Assembly: GCA_016869895.1 (NCBI GenBank)
Contig: VGDC01000006.1
Location: forward strand, 1 to 16,289
Reading direction: 5' to 3'
Source of the DNA: Alphaproteobacteria bacterium
GTDB lineage: Bacteria > Pseudomonadota > Alphaproteobacteria > Rickettsiales > VGDC01
Length of the DNA: 16,289 nt
Part shown: in pieces, positions 1 to 4,731 of the stretch
Position numbering within the stretch: position 1 is the stretch's first letter
How the letters are laid out: each line of letters starts with the position of its first letter
Translations under genes and position numbers: made by a program
The notes under the pieces: model-generated
Database searches by the model: none
The model's input: only the letters and a program-made list of their open reading frames with translations
Told to the model about the DNA's origin: nothing

Positions 1-1
1 T

Positions 2-841
2 GCGCTGAACCCCGACGTGCTGCGAGAGGAGGATTTCCTCTCGCCCGTATCCGCCGTGAACGCAGAACCGGAAGTGGCGCATGTCTTCGCTGAGCGCGTG
101 GTCGAGCGTTTCCTCTCCAGCCGCCGCAAACTGCCAGGCCGCCGCAAGGGCTACACCCAGAAAGCGACCATCGGTGGACACAAACTGTACCTGCGCACCG
201 GCGAATACGAAGACGGCGCACCCGGCGAGATCTTCATCGATATGCATAAAGAAGGCGCAGCCTTCCGCAGCATGATGAACAACTTCGCCATCGCCATCTC
301 CATCGGCCTGCAATATGGCGTGCCGCTGGAAGAGTTCGTTGATGCCTTCACCTTCACCCGCTTCGAGCCATCGGGCGCGGTGGAAGGCAACGAAGCCATC
401 AAGACCTCCACCTCGGTGTTGGATTATGTGTTCCGCGAGCTGGCCATCTCCTACCTTGGCCGCACCGATCTGGCGCAGACCGACCTGTCGGATGACCGTC
501 CGGATAGCATCGGCAAAGGCAGCGCGCAGGGCGCAACCGCCTATGGTCGCCGCGCCGATGACATCCAGCGCATCACTGCGCTGGCATCCACCGGCTATGT
601 GCGTGGCAACCTCTATGTCTATTCCAACGAAGCCACCGCGCGTAAAAGCGATTTCGATGCGGAAGTGGTGATAGAGGAAGCGCAAGTGCAGCCAGCGGTT
701 TCCAGCCGCACGGCAGTGGTCACCGAAGCGGCGCCGAAGGGCTATGAGCATGATGCGTGCGACGAATGCGGCAACTTCACGCTGGTTCATTCCGATGCGG
801 GCGTGGCGTGCGAGACTTGCGGCACGGAATCTAAGAAGTAA
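2..841 (+). CDS. nrdJ: Adenosylcobalamin-dependent (class II) ribonucleotide reductase, C-terminal part
   Basis: This frame is open to the left edge, so only the last 279 or so residues of what is normally a protein of about 1200 residues are present. Class II RNR reduces ribonucleotides to deoxyribonucleotides in the cytoplasm using a cobalamin-generated thiyl radical and does not need oxygen. Recognisable is the conserved block around FVDAFTFTRFEPSG followed by VLDYVFRELAISYL, typical of the C-terminal region of alphaproteobacterial NrdJ. The tail carries two CxxC pairs (CDEC and CETC), the zinc-ribbon-like end common in this family and probably involved in redox recycling. The catalytic radical-site cysteines lie outside the window. 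It ends with TAA and is followed within 30 bases by a strong terminator. No cobalamin riboswitch can be judged because the 5' end is missing. Confidence 0.93.
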   Translation, partial: ALNPDVLREEDFLSPVSAVNAEPEVAHVFAERVVERFLSSRRKLPGRRKGYTQKATIGGHKLYLRTGEYEDGAPGEIFIDMHKEGAAFRSMMNNFAIAISIGLQYGVPLEEFVDAFTFTRFEPSGAVEGNEAIKTSTSVLDYVFRELAISYLGRTDLAQTDLSDDRPDSIGKGSAQGATAYGRRADDIQRITALASTGYVRGNLYVYSNEATARKSDFDAEVVIEEAQVQPAVSSRTAVVTEAAPKGYEHDACDECGNFTLVHSDAGVACETCGTESKK

Positions 842-861
842 TTAGATTTTCAAAGAGTTAC

Positions 862-908
862 CTCTGGGAAAAACCCGTCACGGCAACGTGGCGGGTTTTT
901 CTTTGTTG
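862..908. repeat. Left copy of a ~47-bp direct repeat containing a terminator
   Basis: Begins CTCTG, runs through the complete terminator hairpin and its T-tract, and ends at CTTTGTTG. It matches 2455-2502 with only a few substitutions (for example GTCACG against GCCACG in the left stem arm, and TTG against CTG after CTTTG). There is also a one-base length difference between CTCTG and the A-run. Outside these limits the flanks diverge. The pair brackets the AT-rich gene 940-2448. Confidence 0.75.
869..905 (+). terminator. Rho-independent terminator of nrdJ
   Basis: A 14-bp stem (arms 869-882 and 887-900, one G-U wobble) closes a GCAA loop. The 3' arm ends in TTTTT, followed by CTTTG. The A-rich 5' side makes it usable from both strands. 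It lies 28 bases after the nrdJ stop. Confidence 0.9.
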
Positions 909-939
909 TAAGTCTGCGATTTCTCGGCAAGATACCTTC

Positions 940-2448
940 ATGAAAAATAAAAAAATCCCAAATGTATGTTTGTTGCTTTTATTGCTGTACCTAATGCTCT
1001 TGGGCTTCGCTCCTCAGCATATTTGGATTTTCTTTTGTGCGGCTATCGTATGTTTAGTTTTCTATGAGCGTAAGCCTCCAAAAACTGGGCGCCCACCTCT
1101 GTCATACAATCCTCAAAAAGAGATTTTGGATAAATACCTCCTGTCAGAGCAGCAAAGGGAGAATGTTGTCGCGGAATTACGGAAAATTCCTGAAATGTCC
1201 CCCCACCCAAGAAATAAAATGTTGGAAAGCAAAATCAGCCCTGAAGCCAGAGGGTTTATTCAGAGAAAAAGCAAGATTTCTAAAAAGAATGTCGTGAAGA
1301 ATATACAGATTGCTACTTTGGCATTACGCACGCAGCGTTTTGAGTATGCATTCAAAAGCGAGTTGGAAGCATTGCTGGAGAATTTTTATGCACAAACAAA
1401 AGATGACAGCCGATGGGAGAGCATCCACTACGCAGCAAAGGCGCGTGAACTGGACAAAGAGCGATTGCTCTTGGCGAAAGAAGTGCGCCATAATCCAGCG
1501 AAAGTAAGTTCGTATCTCCGCAGCAAAGTGGATGCGCTAGAAGAAATCTGGATTTCTGAAAATAATGACGAAGATTACGAAATATCAATTGGATTGGAGG
1601 CAGTTGACCCTGAATTGGCCAAAAGCAGATTAAGGGCACAATTAAGCACACATGGCTTCATTTCGAAAAACGCGGCATATAATTCTGCTTATGAGAAGAT
1701 CGCAGATAGCCTTTACAAACTGGAATCTGAAATACCTTCGGCACCAATTTCCAGATTACTGAACTGGTCTCGCTTGCTTGATTATGGCGATATTGAGGCT
1801 GAATATTGGCTGGGTTTACAAAAACCTTTGTTGGATTTGGCGACTTCCATACCTTTGTCCGAGAAAGGGGTGGCGCACGCTATTCGGCAAGTGGCTTTTT
1901 ACAGCGAGGTTGGGAGTGCTATTGCAATAAAAGCAACGGAAGAATTTTTGAATGTCTTGGGGAGAACGAGCGAGATTCCCGCGTTACGCGCTGTGGAAAA
2001 TGGAATGGGTGGATATTGTCTAGGAACATGTGAATTCGCTGCAGAAGAGGCCGCGATAGCGCGATTGCGAAATTGGCGGGTAGGGGGTGATGTGTCGCAC
2101 CCCATCTACATAGCGGCACATGAAAGATATTGGCAAATTCTGGGCGAACTGAAGCTGGAAGACGAAGCAACAGCTTTCAGAGAGTTGGGTTCGGCATTAT
2201 TTAGAAGCGGTTTTCCACTTTGTGAAGAAATCGGGCGAGCATTTAAAGGATTATTGCCCAATCGGGCAATCGCTAAAGATTCATCCATAATCTTCTATCT
2301 TCACAACATGAACTGCATGCAAAGCAATTCAGAACGTGAGCGTGGGAAGTTTCTTTTCATTAAGCGAATACTGGGGGAGTCACTTGAGATAGTCCAGCGT
2401 GAGTGGCCTGAGGCGATACGCCCAATCCAGCGACATTGGAGCGAATAA
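940..2448 (+). CDS. AT-rich membrane-anchored protein of unknown function
   Basis: A 502-residue protein that I do not recognise. Residues 7-24 and about 27-43 are two strongly hydrophobic segments that would form a hairpin anchor. They are followed by a basic, proline-rich linker (ERKPPKTGRPP) and then about 450 residues of charged, mostly helical sequence that should be cytoplasmic. No catalytic motif, Walker box or metal site is obvious; some Ala/Leu-rich helical pairs could be a TPR-like solenoid, but this is only an impression. Base composition and codons (frequent AAA, GAA, ATT, TTG, TTT) are much more AT-rich than all neighbours, which suggests transfer. No clear Shine-Dalgarno precedes the ATG; an upstream start is unlikely because the terminator repeat is close. 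It is a single-gene unit between two near-identical terminators. Confidence 0.8.
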   Translation: MKNKKIPNVCLLLLLLYLMLLGFAPQHIWIFFCAAIVCLVFYERKPPKTGRPPLSYNPQKEILDKYLLSEQQRENVVAELRKIPEMSPHPRNKMLESKISPEARGFIQRKSKISKKNVVKNIQIATLALRTQRFEYAFKSELEALLENFYAQTKDDSRWESIHYAAKARELDKERLLLAKEVRHNPAKVSSYLRSKVDALEEIWISENNDEDYEISIGLEAVDPELAKSRLRAQLSTHGFISKNAAYNSAYEKIADSLYKLESEIPSAPISRLLNWSRLLDYGDIEAEYWLGLQKPLLDLATSIPLSEKGVAHAIRQVAFYSEVGSAIAIKATEEFLNVLGRTSEIPALRAVENGMGGYCLGTCEFAAEEAAIARLRNWRVGGDVSHPIYIAAHERYWQILGELKLEDEATAFRELGSALFRSGFPLCEEIGRAFKGLLPNRAIAKDSSIIFYLHNMNCMQSNSERERGKFLFIKRILGESLEIVQREWPEAIRPIQRHWSE

Positions 2449-2454
2449 AAAATG

Positions 2455-2502
2455 CTCTGAAGAAAAACCCGCCACGGCAACGTGGCGGGTTTTTCTTTGC
2501 TG
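2455..2502. repeat. Right copy of the ~47-bp direct repeat
   Basis: Starts at CTCTG and ends at CTTTGCTG, matching 862-908 as described there. It begins 6 bases after the TAA of the AT-rich gene. The two copies enclose about 1.55 kb, which would be lost by recombination between them. Confidence 0.75.
2463..2499 (+). terminator. Rho-independent terminator after the AT-rich gene
   Basis: A perfect 14-bp stem (2463-2476 with 2481-2494) around a GCAA loop ends in TTTTT and is followed by CTTTG. It is the same hairpin as at 869-900 but with the wobble pair repaired to C-G. Confidence 0.9.
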
Positions 2503-2534
2503 CGTTTCGGGGGCGGCAGGGGTATGATGAAGGC

Positions 2535-2765
2535 ATGAAGAAACCGCTGCCGCATATCCTGTTCGACGACCCCGTGAGCGGAAAGGCCATCGCCATTCCG
2601 CTGGATGGCAGCGCACCTGCAAGCAACTCAGCCATGGCACATCCCGGCGCAGTGGAGGCGACGCAGGAAGCACCGCCACCGCCAAGCGCGGCACTGCTGA
2701 TGACCGAAGACCCCTTCGAGTCGGAAGAGCCGGATGCGTCGGATTTCGATTTCACGGCGGAATGA
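2535..2765 (+). CDS. Small acidic hypothetical protein
   Basis: A 76-residue ORF of unknown role. The N-terminus (KKPLPHILFDDPVSGKAIAIPLDG) reads like a folded beta segment. The middle is Ala/Pro-rich and low complexity, and the C-terminus is very acidic (EDPFESEEPDASDFDF). Codon use matches the G+C-rich host style, not the AT-rich gene before it. The frame stays open further upstream, but a longer start would translate through the terminator hairpin at 2463-2494, so the ATG at 2535 is chosen. The ribosome site is poor: AAGG is only one base from the ATG and AGGGG is 12 bases away. It may have originally followed nrdJ directly, if the AT-rich gene is an insertion. Expression is uncertain. Confidence 0.55.
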   Translation: MKKPLPHILFDDPVSGKAIAIPLDGSAPASNSAMAHPGAVEATQEAPPPPSAALLMTEDPFESEEPDASDFDFTAE

Positions 2766-2799
2766 GTTTCACGAAATCGTCACATATTTGACTTATAGT
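2766..2799 (+). promoter_or_regulatory. Pho-box-like promoter of cassette A
   Basis: Bases 2766-2783 (GTTTCACGAAATCGTCAC) resemble the PhoB direct-repeat site: two TCAC half-repeats 11 bases apart with an A-rich spacer. About 11 of 18 bases fit the remembered consensus. Exactly 10 bases later is TATAGT (2794-2799), a good -10, and there is no matching -35. That is the layout of PhoB-activated promoters. The start of transcription would fall near 2806, where strong conservation with cassette B resumes. The site starts immediately after the stop codon of the small acidic ORF. Confidence 0.5.
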
Positions 2800-2805
2800 T
2801 ACTCC

Positions 2806-2920
2806 GTTTCCTTATTCTATCTTTAGAATTACCGTGGTTTTTGCCATCAAAAACCTCCGGAAACGGATACCGCGCATGAAAATCTCATGTCGGTTACACT
2901 TCCGAAAGGATGTGATTCAC
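2806..2920 (+). promoter_or_regulatory. Structured 5' leader RNA of cassette A
   Basis: It opens with GTTTCCTTATTC (2806-2817), identical in cassette B. A perfect 8-bp hairpin follows (2836-2843 with 2848-2855, loop CCAT). GGAAAC at 2859-2864 is complementary to GTTTCC at 2806-2811. It could instead close a small TCCG/CGGA hairpin with a GAAA loop (2856-2867). A second main hairpin pairs ACCG (2869-2872) with CGGT (2891-2894) and CATGA (2875-2879) with TCATG (2885-2889), loop AAATC. The ribosome site AAAGGA (2905-2910) follows; TCCTT at 2809-2813 could pair with its AAGGA. It is not a family I recognise. Confidence 0.6.
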
Positions 2921-3352
2921 ATGGTATTCCCGCGAAGCGAAAAAAGGCGTTTTTCTGCCGGATTCGACCAGCAGGCTTACGACGAACAGATCGCGCACCT
3001 GCCCGATGGCGTCCTATACCGTGAAAATCCCCCCGTGTGCATCTCGCCCGAATACCCGTGCGATGCATGGACACGAATCGATTTCACGACCGAGGACATC
3101 CAACTGGCCTTCTGGTACTACACCGAAGAAAAGCTGCCCAAGACGTTCCGAACCAAGGCGGAGTTGTATCAGCATTACCTCTATACCCAACCGCGTTCCG
3201 CACGCCGGAAAGGGTTTGAAAGCAGGTTGATCCACAACGAAAGTATCTTCGTTTCCCGTGAATGGAAGTTCAGGTACGAAACATGCTCGAAGCTGAACGA
3301 AAGGGCGCGCCGGAATGGTCTGACCCTCGAATTCTGTGCCGACGGCTGCTGA
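2921..3352 (+). CDS. Hypothetical protein of cassette A
   Basis: A 143-residue protein with no family I recognise. It is soluble and rich in aromatic and basic residues, with a Tyr/Trp cluster in the middle (AFWYYTEEKLP), a basic stretch (RSARRKGFESR) and three of its five cysteines near the C-terminus (ETCSKL, EFCADGC). There is no signal peptide or membrane segment. The ATG at 2921 is chosen because AAAGGA lies 10 bases upstream and the same arrangement recurs in cassette B. An in-frame ATG at 2876 sits inside the conserved hairpin and lacks a ribosome site, so it would add 15 residues only if used. Codons are mixed, with about 15 of the first 40 ending in A or T, unlike the gene of cassette B. 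It is monocistronic between its own promoter and the hairpin at 3369-3419. Confidence 0.65.
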   Translation: MVFPRSEKRRFSAGFDQQAYDEQIAHLPDGVLYRENPPVCISPEYPCDAWTRIDFTTEDIQLAFWYYTEEKLPKTFRTKAELYQHYLYTQPRSARRKGFESRLIHNESIFVSREWKFRYETCSKLNERARRNGLTLEFCADGC

Positions 3353-3368
3353 ATACCGCGATTATGAG

Positions 3369-3427
3369 ACGGCGTTCCTTCACTCCATCCTTCGGGATGT
3401 TCTCGTGAAGGAACGCCGTTCTGTTTA
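3369..3427 (+). terminator. Bipartite 3' hairpin of cassette A (probable terminator)
   Basis: An outer perfect 15-bp stem pairs ACGGCGTTCCTTCAC (3369-3383) with 3405-3419. A lopsided internal loop (TC against TTCTC) leads to an apical CATCC/GGATG stem closed by TTCG. The following bases (TCTGTTTAG) are only moderately T-rich, so termination, 3'-end protection or both are possible. The same shape recurs at 3934-3993. Confidence 0.75.
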
Positions 3428-3454
3428 GTGCATTTCCCCCAGTTTTTTCTCCCT

Positions 3455-3488
3455 GTTTCACAAAACGGTCACATACCGCTGATATGGT
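3455..3488 (+). promoter_or_regulatory. Pho-box-like promoter of cassette B
   Basis: Bases 3455-3472 (GTTTCACAAAACGGTCAC) fit the PhoB-site consensus at about 14 of 18 positions, with two TCAC half-sites 11 bases apart. A -10-like TATGGT lies at 3483-3488, exactly 10 bases after the box, as in cassette A. The blocks 2767-2817 and 3456-3506 align without a gap. The predicted transcription start is near 3495. Confidence 0.55.
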
Positions 3489-3494
3489 GGAAAT

Positions 3495-3617
3495 GTTTCC
3501 TTATTCAGATTTCTTGAATTTTAGTAGCTGTCGCTACCTTGCCTCCGCTACTGGAAACCGCTACTGCGCATGAATCTCTCATGGCCAGTTAAACATCCCG
3601 AAAGGATGTGCATCATC
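3495..3617 (+). promoter_or_regulatory. Structured 5' leader RNA of cassette B
   Basis: It starts with the same GTTTCCTTATTC (3495-3506). A hairpin GTAGC/GCTAC (3524-3528 with 3533-3537, loop TGTC) occupies the place of the different hairpin in A. GGAAAC (3553-3558) is again complementary to GTTTCC at 3495-3500. It lies between two copies of CCGCTACTG (3545-3553 and 3558-3566), either of which could compete for GTAGC. The main hairpin pairs ACTG (3563-3566) with CAGT (3586-3589), a covarying change from ACCG/CGGT in A, and keeps CATGA/TCATG (3569-3573 with 3579-3583). AAAGGA (3601-3606) precedes the start codon. TCCTT at 3498-3502 could mask it. Confidence 0.6.
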
Positions 3618-3914
3618 ATGACCAAGAAGGACCAGACCGCGAACAAGGCCGCCGCCACCGACGAGACCTCCACCGAGACCACCTCGAACGAGCAGCAGCC
3701 CGTGCAGATCGACCTGAACGCCTACATCGCCGCCCTCGACGAGTTCACCAAGAACGACGAGAACGCCTCGCAGGACCTCCAGATCGTGATCGCCGCGCTC
3801 CAGGTTCACGCGCAGTTCCTCGCGCAGCTCACCGGCCTCGGCATCGTCCTCTTCGACCTCGGAGACGGACGCATCGCCGCCCAGCCCGTGCAGCTCCGCC
3901 AGCGCTCCGCGTGA
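3618..3914 (+). CDS. Hypothetical protein of cassette B with extreme GC3 codon use
   Basis: A 98-residue protein, unrecognised. Residues 1-30 are a low-complexity Thr/Glu/Asn/Gln/Lys tail, probably disordered. Residues 31-75 look like amphipathic helices (IDLNAYIAALDEF, LQIVIAALQVHAQFLAQL). The end (TGLGIVLFDLGDGRIAAQPVQL) has a hydrophobic segment and a beta-like finish. It could be a small helical oligomer or a phasin-like or structural protein, but there is no real evidence for either. The ATG at 3618 is chosen because AAAGGA lies 11 bases upstream; ATG at 3570 is in frame but lies within the leader hairpin, and ATG at 3606 overlaps the ribosome site. All but 3 of 98 codons end in G or C. 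Leucine is CTC nine times and CTG once, and every Glu is GAG, unlike every neighbour. Confidence 0.7.
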   Translation: MTKKDQTANKAAATDETSTETTSNEQQPVQIDLNAYIAALDEFTKNDENASQDLQIVIAALQVHAQFLAQLTGLGIVLFDLGDGRIAAQPVQLRQRSA

Positions 3915-3933
3915 TCAACCCCTTCGCATGACG

Positions 3934-4000
3934 GAAACGGCGTTTCTTCACCCCATCCCCCAAAGGGATGTTCTTGTGAAGAAACGCCGTTTCTTGTTAT
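3934..4000 (+). terminator. Bipartite 3' hairpin of cassette B (probable terminator)
   Basis: A perfect 18-bp outer stem (3934-3951 with 3976-3993) is followed inward by an asymmetric loop (CC against TTCTT) and an apical CATCCC/GGGATG stem with a five-base loop. The 3' arm ends in TTTC and continues TTGTT, a better T-tract than in cassette A. The outer stem shares ACGGCGTTTCTTCAC with A except for one base pair changed on both sides. Confidence 0.8.
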
Positions 4001-4092
4001 GGAGGGTTTTTTCTTTTGTGAATTAAGAATTTATTAGCGGCTTGGCTTATAGTATAGGTGGATGAACAGCTCCTGAACGGAAGTGCCGCGCC

Positions 4093-4731
4093 TTGCCCAA
4101 ACCCGCTTTTCTTTCCCGATTCGACCCCACCGCGCTCTACCAGCAAGGCGCAAGGAAGCTGGCGCGGCTGTGCTATAACGTCCAATATTACGGGTTCGAA
4201 AAGATACCCGAAACGGGGGCGGCGGTGCTGGTCGCCAACCATGTGTCCTATGTGGATGGGCTGATCATCCATGCCGGCTGCAAACGCACGGTGCATTACA
4301 TCATCGACAAAGACATCTATGAGCTGCCGGGGGTGAATTACTTCATGCGGCTGAACGGCTCCATCCCCATCGCGCCGAAGCGCGAAATCGTCGAAGCGGC
4401 GTGGGAGCAGGTGGCGAAATATCTGGAACAGGGCGAGCTGGTCTGCATCTTCCCCGAAGGGCGGCTGACCTATACGGGCAGTCTGGGGCGGTTCAAACCC
4501 GGCATCGAGGCCATCATCAAGCGCAACCCCGTGCCGGTCTATCCCATCGCGCTGAACGGGCTATGGGGCAGCGCCTTCAGCCGCAAGGACCTCGGCAAGC
4601 CCTTCCGCTTCTTCCGCCGCGCTTTCAAACGCCGCGAAGTGCGCGCCATCTGCGGCGATCCCATCATGCCCGATGACGTGCAGATCAACCGCCTTCAGGA
4701 AATCGTGCTGAAGCTGAAATACGCGCTATGA
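4093..4731 (+). CDS. 1-acyl-glycerol-3-phosphate / lysophospholipid acyltransferase family protein
   Basis: A 212-residue PlsC-type acyltransferase that would move an acyl chain onto a lysophospholipid at the cytoplasmic membrane. The HX4D catalytic motif is NHVSYVDG (His50, Asp55), and the acceptor-binding block is FPEGRLT (120-126). Shorter family marks are GSIPIAPKR (89-97) and PVYPIALNG. There is no clear membrane segment, so it is probably peripherally bound. The start is a TTG with GGAAG nine bases upstream; no ATG or GTG in this frame lies between it and the preceding in-frame stop, so the TTG is well supported. The last codon overlaps the next start (ATGA), so it should be translated together with ndh. 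It resembles the acyltransferase domain of Aas-type proteins; exact substrate unknown. Confidence 0.85.
   Translation: MPKPAFLSRFDPTALYQQGARKLARLCYNVQYYGFEKIPETGAAVLVANHVSYVDGLIIHAGCKRTVHYIIDKDIYELPGVNYFMRLNGSIPIAPKREIVEAAWEQVAKYLEQGELVCIFPEGRLTYTGSLGRFKPGIEAIIKRNPVPVYPIALNGLWGSAFSRKDLGKPFRFFRRAFKRREVRAICGDPIMPDDVQINRLQEIVLKLKYAL

Noticed and set aside
2436..2765. Longer 109-residue form of the small acidic protein
   Set aside because: Its first part would be translated from the terminator hairpin 2463-2494, giving a stretch set by the inverted repeat; the transcript would end there.
2788..2818. TTGACT with TATTCT as a sigma70 promoter of cassette A
   Set aside because: The TTGACT is not kept in cassette B, the spacing is 19 bases, and the Pho-box/TATAGT layout is conserved in both.
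3369..3993. The two hairpins as integron attC sites
   Set aside because: No integrase gene, no conserved core pair at matched ends (GTTAAAC at 3588-3594 is single and not kept in A), stems are perfect without the extrahelical bases of attC, and the promoter belongs to each unit.
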